From NCBI RefSeq assembly GCF_023343835.1, contig NC_064435.1:85195788-85259787 (forward strand): 64,000 nt of DNA. The letters are read 5' to 3'. How positions within the stretch are numbered: the stretch's first letter is position 1; every line of letters starts with the position of its first letter. The notes under the pieces are model-generated. The model saw only the letters and a list, made by a program, of their open reading frames with translations, was not told the DNA's origin and searched no databases. Positions 48,921 through 62,672 of the stretch are shown here, in pieces. A program made the position numbers and the translations under genes. The DNA comes from Lagopus muta. Its lineage: Eukaryota; Chordata; Aves; Galliformes; Phasianidae.

Positions 48921-49066
48921 CTTGTGCAGTAAGTAATACATGGCCACAGAGCAACCCCGGCATCGATCTCTTGACTTCACTTTCACGTGCACCATATTTC
49001 TTTGCATACTCTTGTCTTAACAAGGACTTCAGAGCTTGTTGTGCTGCTTCATTGTATGCTGGTGGA
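48921..49066 (-). other. Candidate coding exon of unknown gene
   Basis: Between acceptor CTTGTCCAG and donor CACAAG|GTGGTT there are 48 complete codons with an Ala/Lys/Gln-rich helical look (AYNEAAQQALKSLLRQEY, then KKYGARESEVKRSM). No family is recognised. The plus strand is also open over the same place (48860-49174), which lowers the weight of either frame. Confidence 0.2.
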
Positions 49067-50084
49067 CTGGACAAGAGTCTCAACTTTAGAAACCGCATTG
49101 CTGAACTTGCAAAGCATCATTCTCTCCCATTTCATGGTTCATATTTTGCTAGTGAGCCATTAGCTTTTCTGTAATTGCAGTTCTGCTGTGGTAAGTTAAA
49201 GTTGTGAAAATCTAGAACTATCCCTATCTTCCTGTTTTCACATGATGAATTTCTCAGGGCCTCTTTGAGAGTTGTGTAGATGGATAGTGAAGCAGACTCA
49301 GAACAGCATCTTATTTGCTGTTTGCATTGTAATCACTGTATGCCCTTCACAAATGGTGTAATCCTCATTTTACTGTTATTCTCTTGGAACAGATTTTAGA
49401 GTCAGAGAAAACTCCTGCATAGCTAACCTTGGTAGTATCCAATGTGTCCAGCAGATGCCAAGTGAAACGTTCTGAAATAAAACATCTTTAGCTAGATCTT
49501 TTCCAATACAGCAAGTAAAGTATATGAATATGTTACGGTAGGAAATACATACTGTGCAAACCTCGTGATGGTTTCTAGCCTCTAAAAATGCAGGTGGTGA
49601 ATGTTAGTGCTGAGGTGAATCATTCGAGAAGGAAGGAATTTAAAACTGAAGGTATCCTAAATTCATGTTGCTTAGTACAGGTGCCTTAATTTTCATGGGA
49701 TTTTTTTTTTTTTTTTTTAAACAGTTTCTTTCACTTTTTACTGTTGCTCATCTGAGGGGAGAATAAAGTTTTGAAAACTCAGGAAAGCATCTGGTAGCTC
49801 TGTGGAACTTTCCCTAGCTCTATTTGGAGCATAATTTTTAGTCTTAAAATACACACATAGGAAGAAAACTTTTTTCCAGGAGGTAGATTGCACTTAATCA
49901 GTGATACTGCATGTGTTCATATCAATTACTCAAAGAAAATACAAAAAATATTTTAACTGTTAATGGTACCCAAGTGCAATGTAAATAAAGGACTCCTCTC
50001 TAAAACCTGCTGAAGTATTTCTCTCAGCAGGGTTAAGTGAATTCATTTATTTTCCTTTAAAGTCACAAAAGTGGTATCCAGGCT

Positions 50085-50256
50085 CTTTTCTTATCTTTTT
50101 TCAGGGGACTATTTTAAGATTTCTCTTCTCTTCTCTTCTTTTCTTATCTTTTTTCAGGGGACTATTTTAAGATTTCTCTTCTCTTCTCTTCTCTTCTCTT
50201 CTCTTCTCTTCTCTTCTCTTCTCTTCTCTTCTCTTCTCTTCTCTTCTCTTCTCTTC
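50085..50256. repeat. 53-bp tandem duplication leading into a (CTTCT)n array
   Basis: A 53-base unit (CTTTTCTTATC, then TTTTTTCAGGGGACTATTTT) occurs twice, from 50085 and 50138. The second copy runs into about 16 uninterrupted CTTCT/TTCTC units (roughly 50175-50256). The first copy holds only about three units, so the array probably expanded after the duplication. The tract is pure pyrimidine on this strand. Confidence 0.9.
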
Positions 50257-50666
50257 TTTAGAAGGAAGATGAATGAACTCACTTGGTACTAACGATTAAA
50301 GTAATTTTCTAACATCTGCTGGCAAGTGATTTGTTTATTTTTCACATGGATAAATTTTGAGGTGAAATGATTTATCTGTGTCCAACTTCTGTTTTTAGGG
50401 ATATTCAGCTATAGAAAAGGAATCAGAAGAAAGAACTTCAGAAGAACTGGGAAGGATAGACGAGAAAAATGAAGTGAACTTTAAGGTCAGCATCATTCAT
50501 AAAGATATCCACCTAACCTGATTATTGCCTGTCCCTCTGGTGAGGGGAAAATCTTACGCGTCTGCATTAAAGTTGAGAAAAATGAGAAGCTGAAAAGAAG
50601 CAGAAGTTGTATTACTCTCTGAGGTAGATTATGTTGCACAGTTAATGAATGATCACCATTTACATT

Positions 50667-50686
50667 TTATATATATATATATATAT
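50667..50686. repeat. (TA)10 microsatellite
   Basis: A short perfect TA run in AT-rich sequence. Confidence 0.85.
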
Positions 50687-53600
50687 GTTTTTAAAGCATA
50701 AATTGTTGAAGTCATGTAACTGAACAAGAAAAGGTAAATATAAAAACAAAGCAAGTGAGGTGGGTAATTATTTAACGTTCAACTGGTTTCTTTTTCATAG
50801 GGGACCAAATAAATGTCCTCTGCTAACAGCAATGTGTTATTTATGGATTCAGAAAGGTTTGTTCTGTATCCTGATAATGACTCCATGATGGCAATATAAA
50901 ATCTAAATGGTGTTCCAGCAGCCATTTTTAATGACTTTACAGCTTTGCCTCCCTGAGCACCTGAGGTTATTTCTAGGCTGATGTTCAGCTCAGCAAGAAA
51001 TTCCTGGGGAACAAACCAAAGAGCAAGGCTCTCTTTTTACCATGCTGCGTATCCCATAACATTCACCTTAGCCACAGGGCTGTGTTAGCTGGGGGAGAAA
51101 AGCACTGGGGACAGAAATGCTCATTTTGAGTCCTATAGCATACACTGTTGAAACAGGCTTACTAACAATGCTTATATTACTTGTCTGTTGCAATTTAAAG
51201 TAGGTGCATTTAGATTAACAATTGTTTGTGCACTAAGTATGCTTTTTTGTCTTTCACCTGAGTGTGGATTTGAAATGCAAAACTCTGAATGATGATGCTA
51301 ATTTGGTTTCATTAATTGGAAGTAGCATGTGCATATCTGATGTTTATCTGGAATTTTATGTATAATACACATGCACAGTTGATAGAAGGACAGGATGAGA
51401 GAGATACTGGGCTCAGTAGCATGGTTGATAACTGCTTTGATGGGAAACATAGGTGGGATAACAATTACTCTTGGATTTCTTGAAAACATTTGGTGGAGAC
51501 TGTTTGAAAATGGTTACTTGGAAATGTTACTGTACTGGGCAACATTGTCCTTTAGCCAGGCCTGACATGAAGAGAAACCACTTCTTTGCTGCTGTGCTGC
51601 TTTGAACTATAGAAACTTATGTCACAGGCATGAGTTTACTTTTCCTTTTGTTGGACTGAGGGCTTTAGAAAAGTGCAGTGCAGAGAACACAGACATTTTT
51701 TCCCCTGTAACAACTCAAAGTTTAGAGCTGCTGCCAACGCAGAAGGAAATACCATTAGATAGATACAAGAAAAGCCAATATTCCACGTTATTCGTGCAGA
51801 CAACCAATGGTTGAAACTTGCACGAACTGCTTCCACTTAAAAGCTGTCACTCACATTGGTTATAAAAAGCCCAGAGCACTTAGGGACTGTCAATCACTTT
51901 CACAAAGAGATAGCTGACACCTTCACATTTACTTTGCCGGTATTTACCAGATGCAGAAAACCAAAGGGCAAAAATGCAAATGAAAACACATTCTCACTGA
52001 TCGTGTAATACAAGGGAAACATTTGGATCAGTTATTGCAGTTGCTCACCTAGGAGCCTCCAATCATGAGCAGATTTCTCTCTTTTGCTCTATGAATAGAA
52101 CTGTTGCGGGCTGGCTCTCCGCTGTCAGAGAGAACGCTCCTGCAGGCAGTGCCTGTGGAGGTCTGCCACAGTGTCATCAGGAGAGGAAACAGATTGACTC
52201 TGGCCCATTATGATTGGAGGAGCAGTGGGAAAATATGTAGAAAGAAGAGCTAAGAAGGGCACATGAAGGGCATTCACCTTGCTGCTTTCTTTTTTTTTTT
52301 TTCTTTCCTTATGGTAATAGGGATGTGTGTGTTGTAATTACCATAGACTGACAACTTTTTCTCTTGCAAGAAGGGGATTGGCAGGGAAATGAATAGGAGG
52401 AACCAGTTAATTCAAACCCATATCCATCTTTTGCTCTTTATCTATAGGCTTCTAGATTTAGTTATCCCTGGATTGCTTAGGTATCAGTGCCGGTGCTTTG
52501 GAGGGATGGCAGCTGTAGAAAGCACAGCTCAGGAGCCTCAGCCTCCTCTTGGGACCACTGCAGGAGGTCTAGCTGCAGCAGTGAGCAAGGTGCAGAACTG
52601 CTGTGTTCATTTATCCCAGAGCCAAATGCACTGTCATGCTGCTTTACTGCTGAGCCCTGTCTCATGCAGTATCATTTTGAGGTGCACTGTGAAGGTAAAA
52701 GTTGTATCCTTGGGGCTGCCTCTAGAAATTCAGTGAGTTCTTTCACTGCACCTGAGCACCAAGTTTGTTTGTTCAGGTTTGTTCCCACAAACACGTGCAC
52801 CTGAAGCGATCTGTAACTAACTAGTGACTCTTTTTCTGACCAGAATATTACCTGACACACCAACTGAGGAGATGCTGAAGAACTCTGCTTTAAGTAGTCA
52901 CTCACATGGGTGCCTGTTTACCAGTCCAGTCCACCAGTGAGCAACTTCGACCGTTTACTCCTCTTGGACCAGTGCATCCAGCACCTGCAGCACATCATTT
53001 GCTGGTGAGTCCAGAGGTTTTGTTCACTTTACATATCTGGACATTAACAATCATTTGGCTCAACAAGCCATCTTCCATGGAAGGTTCCTCAAATAAGTGA
53101 TGTATTGTCAATCGGAATTGAATTTGGCCAGTTTAGCCCCAGGTTAAACCCCCCTACATGAGGTTTTTGGAGATGTAGTGTATGTGTAGATACTTGTGCA
53201 TAAATTCATAGAATAACAGAATCATTTTCCCATTGCAGTCAGTGAAAACACAGTCCATGCAATTGATGGAATTGAGTTTTTTAATTTACCTTGGAGTAGA
53301 TACCTCTCAGATATCAACTGAGTAGTTCTATATGCTTTACATACACGGAATTACCATAGTTACTGTAGTAGTAGGACTGTCTGACATGGTATATGTATAC
53401 TTCAACCTTTCTGGCATCTTTAGCTTAAGTACAGGCTATCTTACACTGCTCTGGAGGTCGCCTCAGTTAAGTAGACCAAGTATTTAGCAGTAATTTCTGA
53501 TCTGTGTGTGTATGTTTTTATCAGATTTGTATATTATCCAGTGGTTTGGAGAACAACAATTTAGATTATGGTTATGAATAAACTAATTACATGTTAGTCA

Positions 53601-54180
53601 GGAATATCTTGCTGCTGAGTGGGTATAAATGCATGCATGCACCTGTGCTTAAGGAAGCTGTTAAATGCCACAAGCAGATTACAGAGGAGTTGGGGTAGTA
53701 CAGTGAGATCAAAGGATAGATACCAAGGATACTTACCAAAGAAAAAGCATTCTCTTACTGTTTCTTCCATGCTGCATCTCTTTTTATAAATGGGCCCAGA
53801 CTGTATTTTCTAGTTTATTTTCACATTAGGAAGTTCTTCCTTCCCTTAGGGAGACTCTTTGTGTTCCTCTCAAGGGTAAATAAAGAATGCTTCTCACCAT
53901 GATAAATCTAGAGAAAGGAGAAGAAAACAAAATGTCCCTGTATTCATCTTGAATAGCTGATGGATGGTTACTTCAATTCTCTGCTCAGATTTTAGGGCCA
54001 AAAAATTGAAAGGTCATGATTAGTTTGGATCAGAGGTTGAGGCTAAGAGAAAAAGTTCGACAGTTTAATTTGAGAAAACGTGAACGTACATTGAGTAGTT
54101 TCCTAATAGAGGTATCTACTAGTATGATAATGGTAGCAGTCTCCTGTGATCCACAGGTGATTGTTAAATAAAATGGAGAT

Positions 54181-54232
54181 CTCTCTCTTTCTCTCTCTCT
54201 CTTTTTTTCTTTTTTTTTTTTCTTTTTTACCT
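54181..54232. repeat. Pyrimidine (CT)n/T-rich tract
   Basis: CTCTCTCTTTCTCTCTCTCT followed by T runs, about 50 bases without purines. Confidence 0.85.
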
Positions 54233-55163
54233 TCTCAAAACACCAGGAAGGTGATGCACGAAGAATGCAGTGCCAAAGAGAGCTGCTGACAATAGTGTCT
54301 TCTCCTCTCCATGCTTAGGTCCACATCTCAGGGCTCTTTGCTATACTACAGTTAAGATACACTGCTCAGAGAGTCAGGAAAACAGGTTGCAAACTCCTGC
54401 ATGCACTGATTATATTCTTTTGTTCCCTTCCAACAATACAGAAAACTAGCAAGTCCTTAAAGTTGGAACTTAGAGCTCTATCAGACAAAAAGATGGTTAC
54501 ACCTGGGAGAGTCTGTGGCTTACATACCTCCAGCCTGGTGTGTAGACATGGCAACAGTAATTCCCTGGAGTGTTGATTTCTCCTCCTGAGCTGGAGTCCT
54601 GCAGTTGTGCAAATTACTCTTAATGGTTGAGTGCCAGTGTTTAGTATGGGAGAAGGTTCTTCAGAACTAAACAAATTTAATCCCTTCATTCATGTCAGAG
54701 AATTTAAGGGTTAACTTATGTGCCTTGATTTTTTTACAAGTCTAGTCTTAGGCGGTTTGAGAAGGCCTAACAAAATCAAATTGCATCATCTCAAATATGT
54801 TCAGCTTAAAGTAAATTTCAGATTGTGTCCTTGATTCCTTTAGAGAAGTGATTTATTCTAAATTACGGAACAACTTCCCTATTTTCATCAAATGATCATA
54901 ACTAAATTACAAGAGGAACTCCACCAAAAAGCAAAGAGGAGCTGACCTAGAATATTGACTTCATTCTGGGAAAATCTCCAGCTAGCAATGGCAGCATGTA
55001 CTTGACACTGCTTCTATCTCTGAACAACATGCAAGCTATCAGATATGATATTAAAGACAGTTAAATGACATGTGAAGTTGTCATTGTGATCTGATATTTC
55101 TTGAGGCCTAACAGACTTGTTAGAAGGCCTTTTTAATTCAAGCAACTGTGAGGCCACCACATT

Positions 55164-55500
55164 GTGGCCTTCCAGTATTTGAAGGGAGCATATAAACAGG
55201 AGGGGGAATGGCTGTTTACAAGGGTGGATAGTGACAGGACAAGGGGGAATGGTTTCCCTGAGACAGGGGAGCTTTAGGTTAGATATTACGAGGGAGTTTT
55301 TCACTCAGAGAGTGGTGAGGCACTGGAACAGGTTGCCCAAGGAGGCTGTGGATGCCCCATCCCTGGAGGCATTCAAGGCCAGGCTGGATGTGGCTCTGGG
55401 CAGCCTGGTCTGCTGGTTGGTGACCCTGCACACAGCAGGGGGTTGGAACTGGATGAGCACTGTGCTCCTTTTCAACCCAGGCCATTCTGTGATTCTATGA
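55164..55500 (+). mobile_element. CR1 LINE 3' fragment
   Basis: GTGGCCTTCCAGTATTTGAA, GACAGGACAAGGGGGAATGG, CACTGGAACAGGTTGCCCAA, GAGGCATTCAAGGCCAGGCT and the end CATTCTGTGATTCTATGA are CR1 sense sequence. The copy is well preserved but 5'-truncated. Confidence 0.92.
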
Positions 55501-58500
55501 CTTTGTCAGCTATAAGCAGTGCTCATGACATTTTGGGAAAATTTATTACAATTATTGTATGTAGATATTGAAAAGGGATTAACTTTTCCAACTTACTGCA
55601 AAAATTTGATTTTGGCCTAAAAAGATGAATGGATTGGAATTCTAAAATACATGGAAAAACTGGACACAGGGTGAATGCAGGCACTCCTTTTGCAAATTAC
55701 AAGTGTCTTCTTCAGCTGTTGCATTAGGGCAGAGTATTACAAATGCCACACATTGGTGAGTCAGGTCCTGAAATGTCTTATTTTCATTTGTATTTTGGTG
55801 CATTTCTGTGACACTCTTCCCTTATTATTATTATTTAATAAATCTCTGGGCTTTACTCTTTCTAGTTTTCTCCAATTCAGGAAAGCTAATATATGTATTT
55901 TCTTTAGCAAATTGATATAAAATTAAATGACTTCATAAAAAGGGTCCTCAAGACAAACATCAAATACTACAAGATTCACAGTGAAGTCTTAGGATTCTGC
56001 AGCATAAAAGGAGAGGTATTTGCAAAAGGCTCCCCAGAGAGTGATGTGTGAAGGGAGTGGAGCCTCTGGAGGACCACCAGAATAGTTAGGTCAAGCCTCT
56101 CCTCTGGATCACCTTGCTCGCCATCAGAGCTGCTTCCTCTACCATCTATAGAAAAATCTGTGATCTCACTAGGCTGAGGTTAGCTTTTGTGAGTAGCTCT
56201 TTCAGTGCCACATGAAGAGAGGCTTTTAATGTAAGGAGCTGCACTTCTAATCCCACGTAAGTGCCAATTTCCAAAGACACGGCGGCTGTAACTCTGTCCT
56301 GAATTAGACGCAGTGAGCTGGCCTGCTAGAGAGGTAGTGTTTGTGTGTGCATATATCAGTACTGAGTGGCTACTGCTGGATACCGCCTTGGATTTGGGGG
56401 TTGGTTGGTAAACAGCTTTGTGACAGCCCGTTTGATATTCTGTGACGCTAATAGCTTGAAAGAGCACTCGGTAGGTAGAGAACCGCTGTGCGAAATTAGT
56501 CAGGCACCAATCTGCTCACAGCACTGTGCTCATAGTGGGCTGCAAACTTGAGCCAGACGGTTTGCGAGCTCTCCTGTAGGCATCCAGACAAGCCTGTTCC
56601 GAGATGACATTTGCTTCTCCACAGATATGTCACGGATCATTTTTCACAGCCCTGTTGAAGTGGCTTATTTATTATCATCTGTTCTGGTGTTACATCCTGG
56701 ACATGGGAGAACTGTTTACTGTATCACAGTGCCAGGAATTCCTTGTTACTGTGCAATCTGACTCCAGGATAGTGCAAAGGATGAGGCCAGTGCTTTCCTC
56801 AAGGCTGACTCTGCTGAAGTTGGAAATGACGAGGCGAATCTGAGGTGTTACAGCAGAAGTTGGCTGTTTGGTACGTAAGTGACCTCTAAGTGAAGAGCTA
56901 ACACATTCATCACTATTCCACTTGCCCTAGCTGTAGACCTCAAATCCAAAATTGAAGTCATCGGAACAAATTGGTCTTGGATTTCAGCAACCCTGTTGTT
57001 AGCCCACACTTTGCAAGAGCAGTGGTTCTCAGCTGTCCTCTGCAGGTCCTGTGAAGCTGTGCTGCCTTAAAAGGTTAATGTTATAAGGCATTGGGGTACA
57101 CCACTGTGAATTCAGAAAGCTGACAGTGATCCATGAACAAAATGGTAGGGAATTACTGCCACTGCTGCTCCAGAGCATGAAGTTTCCAGTGTTACTAAGT
57201 TAATCTATTTCAGGAATGGCAGCAGAAGCCGGATGCTGTGTTTTTACTGAATCATTTTTACAGTTGTATCTCTTTACTCTGTATCAAAATAACTTTCACA
57301 GTGAGTGAATGTTGTGAAACCACATTTTCAGGAGAGTCACTCACCTTTTCTGAGTCTGCTCTTCTGATTGGATTTGTGTTGCTATGCTAGAATAATATTT
57401 CCCCAGATCTGTATCAGTATGTATGATCAATTAAATTAATGGCTAAAATCTGTCATCCAAGATGACTCTCTGTTGTTATTAGAAGGGAATCAGATCGATT
57501 TTCGTTGGAACCAGGCTAGTGCAAAATGTCAATTATCACGGGGAAAGCATCCTGCTGTATATGCTGCAGAAAATGAAGCTGAGTCCACTTATGATCAGTG
57601 TATATAGCTTTCAAAGTGCCCAGCGTACTTCTGTTTCTAATTGTTTTTGTTATCTGTACCAGAGTAGCACTGGGAAGCTCCAAACTGTGGCATGGCCCCA
57701 TTGTGTCTTGCACAAACACTCGCTTCCAATTGAAAGTCTGATTGAAACAGGAGATAAAAGCAGTCTTTTCTCCAGTCTTACTGGAGGTAGGAGGTAGGAC
57801 AGATGGATCGCCTGACATTGCATAGAGGGGAACTAATGCTTCTAGTGCTGACAGTTGCAGCCATTTCACCTTTCTGCTTCCCCTTCTGGGCCCAATATCA
57901 CCCAGTTTAGGAATGGGCAACAGCAGAGGCTTTCCTGGCAGAGCAATCAGTGGTGGGGTAAGAGCAAGAATTCCCTTAGCAAGCTAGAATAATTTATCTG
58001 GGTCTTAAAGCAATGAAGTGACATAAAGTATTGAAAAATAGTCAACTATAACTTTGATAACTATCAAAGGAAGTGTTGTCACTTAGTGAGTACATTGCTT
58101 TGCCAGCTAGTCTGAGTCCAAATACTATCATTGTTAGCAATTATTTTTTAAGAAACTGTAGTATAAACAGGACATTTTTGGAAGATGTTGGGACTTTGTT
58201 TTTCTGAAAGAAAACGGAGCCTTGTTACTAAGCTAGAGCTTGAAAAGTGGCTAGAAAGAAAACCAAAACAAATTAATCTGATATAATCCAACAGAATACA
58301 AAAGTAAACATAAAACAAAGATAGAAAAAGTGAACCCAGATTTACATTTCCTTTATTATAGTTTAGCAGCCATAAGTGACAAAGGAAAGTCATTTTGCTT
58401 ATTTTGTGGAGTTTGTTGGATTAGCAGTGTCCTCTGAGAATACTGTACCTCAGGCAACGGAGTACAGGATTTTCCAAAACGTGTTTAAATATTCTTATTT

Positions 58501-60288
58501 CTAGAGCATGACTAAAACAGGAAAATTATAACACACAGTGCTCCACGTTCTAGCATAATGTTTTAATTTGCTGAGCGCAAGTGAGGAGTCGTTCAGAAAT
58601 CTGATCTCTGCTGTCCCCATCCTTTCTCATAGACACGCCTGGTTACCTGATGGAGAACTGCTGTGGGTAGGTGGTGTGTATGTGTCAGTGTTGGTCAGTC
58701 AGGGGCTTTAGATTAGCCTTTGCTGTCACTGAAGGTAGCTGATGCATCAGAGCTGCTCTGGGTTTATAGCCAGCAATGTTGGCCTCTCGGTTGTTAACAG
58801 AGCCGAAATGTGTTTATTCTGTTAGGCATACTTCCTAATGAAAAAAAGTCATTACGCATTAGAACAAACTGTATTAATTATTAATCTCCCTTCCACATGA
58901 TGTGACCAATCTTTTATGAACTCGTGGTCTATTGTAACCTAATTTGATAGGGGGCTGGTATGTATTAAGAGTCTGTGAAGTCCTCAGAAGGAAGTGCCTG
59001 GGTAGGAGTGAGAAACTGCTGAGGTTTGCAGGCTGCAGAATCCAGAACCTGGTCCTTGTTAGACACCAGAGTTTCTAGGCTGGAACGAAACCCTGAGACA
59101 GGTGCTGGTAGGATCTGCTGCTCATGAAGCTCCTTCTCTGTAAGGAAGAGAAAAAGCACTTATTACTCCAGACAGACTGTTTCTGCTCAGGGCTGTAAAT
59201 TATTTTGTATTTTTGAAGTAGATATTGCTTTGTCTGAGGGAGAAAGCCTAGGACTTTTATTTGTACACTGCAGCACTACAGTCCTTGGGGCATCAATGCC
59301 AATATTAAAAGCCTACTGTCTACATTCCCTGCTTTCCCTCTGCTTCTTTCCATCCCCCTGTCCCAGTTGCATCATTCTTTCTTCCCATAAGCTCCAGCCC
59401 TCATCACCCATCCAGCCTCTTCCATTCAGCCAGTCTTGTTTTCTGCCAGGTTTGCAGGTTGAATCAGCTCACAGATGGAAGCAGACAGCTCCCTGCTCCT
59501 CAGTTTCATGGAAGCAGACCCCAGTCACTGTCTTTGTAGGAGATTGGGTGCTGTGAGGACCCTCCACTGGCCTACAGCCACCTTCTGGGAATGGGAAGCA
59601 GAAACAAGCCATTGGGTGTGTAGGAGGGCCTGACTCTGCAGCTGTGTCTCCCGGTCAGTTTGAAAAGCTTGCTACCGAGCAAAAGTAACAGCAGTACTTT
59701 CATCCCTTCCTGCTTTTCTTTCAATTGTTAGAGTGCTGTATTGTAGAGAGCAAGCTGAAAACCGAGTTGGCAGAAAATCCTCAGCTCCTCCCCAGCTTCC
59801 AAAACGTTACAGGCACTACCTACGGTACTGACAACATTGGCTGTGCTGCCATCAGGAAAAAAAGCAGTAAGAGATGCAGCAAAAGCAAACTGGGTTACTG
59901 TGTGCTCTGTGGCCCACAGCCAAAAAAGCATCTCAGCACTGGTTATAAGATGCTGAATTAAGTAACAGTGTTGTCTGCTGAGACCCTGAAGTGGTTCTCA
60001 TTTCATTACACAAAACCCAAATGTGTACATTTTGATGTTTGTGTACATGGTCTTGGCAAAACAGAAAACATTTTGTTTAAACCTGTTACTTGCAGATACG
60101 ATAGTGTTAAGTCATTTCATTTGTGCAGTAAATTGCAATACCTTTCTCTTACATTCAGGGAGCAATATACTGCTTGTGGCTAATTTTAACATCTCTGTGT
60201 TCCTGTGCACAGGAAACTAAAAGATTCTGCTTTCTTGGCAGGAAACAGAGTTCAAATCCTATTAAATTTAAGTCAGTATGCTGATTTG

Positions 60289-60460
60289 CTGCCCAGGGAG
60301 GTGGTGGAGTCACCGAGCCTGGGGGTGTTCAAGGAAAGGCTGGATGTTGTGTTGAGGGACATGGTTTAGTGGGAGCTACTGGGAATAGGTGAACGGTTGG
60401 ACTGGATGAGCTTGAAGGTCTTTTCCAACCTTGGTGATTCTATGATTCTATGATTCTTTT
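60289..60460 (+). mobile_element. CR1 LINE 3' end
   Basis: Contains GCCCAGGGAGGTGGTGGAGT, TTGAGGGACATGGTTTAGTG and GGTGATTCTATGATTCTATG with three terminal repeat units. It is the least diverged copy here, of the same type as the one at 37.0 kb. Confidence 0.92.
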
Positions 60461-61199
60461 GCAATGAGATGAGCGTCAAGAGAAAACAATTGTACAAAGT
60501 TCACACCTAAGGCAAAGGGAAAGATTATCTGTTAAAGGGTCTGACTAGCTGAGGGACTGTGGTCTCATTTTGCAAAGGAACTGAATTTCCTGCATGTCCA
60601 GCAAAGTGTGGACATCTTAAAGGGAGGTCTTGTAAGATAGAGCTCATAGAAGCTTAGGATGAGTCTAGAGCTGCTACAAAACCCTTCAGCTTCCTGCACA
60701 GGGGTTACCAAAGCTGTCAGCCAGAGCTGCAGCCCTACCTTCCTGCAAGCTCTTGGACAAGATACAGTGACAGAGCCGAGCCCAGCTACCACATCCGGAG
60801 CTCATGCAGCTTGTCTTTTGTCATTTTCTGACATTAGACATAGCAAGATTGTTCTCACAGTCCTGCCTCAAGCTTGTGCTTACTTCATAGGGCAGGGAAG
60901 TGTCACAAATTAATATTGATGGAATGGGGGTGGGGGAGTACAAATTCTCATGTCGTATCTGTTTGCTCTGGCACTGTGTTATTTGACTTAATTTTCCCTG
61001 TTTCTGTTTTGCAAAGATATTTTCTGTCCTTTGACTCTCTGCTTTTCTAGTTAGTCCACCTTCGCTAAATATCCATATTAATTCAATCAACAAGTAGACC
61101 ATTAAATAAGGAATCCTGCAGTTTGGATACAAAACTCTGATTCATACAGGAAGTGTTCTTTTCTTTGTTTTAATGAAAACAGGCTCAGCAGCTCACAGA

Positions 61200-61245
61200 C
61201 AAAAAAAAAAAAACAAAAAAAAAATTCCAACCAAAAAAAAAAACC
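61200..61245. repeat. A-rich simple repeat
   Basis: Several runs of 9 to 13 A broken by C or TTCC. There is no LINE-like sequence upstream, so it is not clearly a retroposon tail. Confidence 0.75.
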
Positions 61246-62637
61246 CACACATGGAAAATGTGTGCAATCTGTTTGTGCTTCAGCCTTGAGGAAAATGTTT
61301 ATGTTGTGCCATGGCTAATACAAATTAAATTATTGTTAAATTCCCAAATGATTTTTTTTGTTGTTGTTTCAAAGCAGGATAGGCCCATGCCCTTTTTTAT
61401 TTGTAGAACCAAGCAGAAAACAGAAAATGGCCTTACTGAAATGATTTGTTGCTTTGGTTTACAACCATGAAAGGGAATGGCATTTCCAGGGCCGTATGTG
61501 TCCCTCGCTGTGGGTAGCACACATTTCTATGGTTAGGATGTAAGATTGTTCCTAGAAAAAATGTCTTCTAGCACTAAACAGTCAGGCTTTTATGTCCTGA
61601 AAGTGGCTAATGTGTGCCTACAATAAACTTAACTCTTCCAAAAGCAGATAATCATAAGCATACTTCATTACATTTCCACAGAACCTCCCGCTCTCTTTTC
61701 CTTAAAGCTTCTGAAATTTACATCAAATTTATGAATGAGCAGAATGTGAATGGTGCACAGCTTAGCATAAGGACAGTTTGTCTGTACTGCTTTGAAAGCC
61801 ACCAGTCTTAAAAGATTGGCACTTTTCAGATGTAAAATATTGACAGACATCTAAGCATTTATGCCCTACTTTCCCCTCTTTTGGTTTGTGGATCCCAGAT
61901 TCAATTATGCTTCTTATGTAAAGTTGTTTTTTAAATTCAGAAGTTCAATTTATCTGAGCACCATTATCTGAGCTGTCTGGTTTCTTTTCAGGAAGGACGG
62001 GTACGTTTCTAAAGTGCTGTTTTTGTCTTCTTTGTAACTGCTGGATTCACCTGAGGCTTTAGAAGCAATTTTTTTAATATCAGTTTTAATATAAAAAAAT
62101 GGAGGAAATCCCATAATCAAGAACAGAATAATCTAGCCTCCTTATTTTTCCTCCCTCTGCTGTCCATCTGCACTGTTGATAATATGGGAAATTAAAATAC
62201 CCTTACTTTAAAAAGGCATATAGAGACCAAGCTGAAAGTCCAGGTGGCTTTTAGATAAATTAAAGAATTGAAAAATCCATGAAGAACTCCTGCTTTGTAC
62301 AAGGAGACCCATCCCTGCCTGCAAGCCCAACAGGGAAAACAAGTAACCTAAAAAGGTTAATAATAATAACCTAAAAAGGTGTGTGTGCTATAAACTTTAC
62401 TTGTGGAGTTGTTTTCTGTTTCGGTTTGTTTGGTTTTGTTCAGTACCTGACTCTCTTTCTTGCTCTTCAGGCACACACAATCGAAATTTCCTTTTCAGTA
62501 ATGATGCTGAAATTTTCCACTGGTCACTGGTGATCTTAAGAAAAATTAGTTACTCAAATATTTGTTTCATGGGAAATCAGTGCATTAAACTTTTGGGGTT
62601 TCAATTAGTGTTTGGGAAATATGTCCTGTAGTTATTG

Positions 62638-62639
<2 letters not shown>

Positions 62640-62669
<30 letters not shown>
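62640..62669. repeat. (AT)15 microsatellite
   Basis: Thirty bases of perfect alternating A and T, likely length-polymorphic. Confidence 0.95.

Positions 62670-62672
<3 letters not shown>

Larger units (their letters stand above)
41000..55163. other. Intergenic or intronic stretch
   Basis: Mostly unique AT-rich sequence with one short CR1 fragment (46.1 kb), simple repeats at 50.1, 50.7 and 54.2 kb, and the weak exon candidate at 49.0 kb. If ATXN1 starts at the 35.8 kb island, this would be its first intron. No coding part of ataxin-1 is present. Confidence 0.4.

Noticed and set aside
57516..57920. Minus-strand frame of 134 codons with a pyrimidine-rich acceptor-like site.
   Set aside because: It has no donor, no ATG near the start, and no domain; the plus strand is also open for 92 codons.
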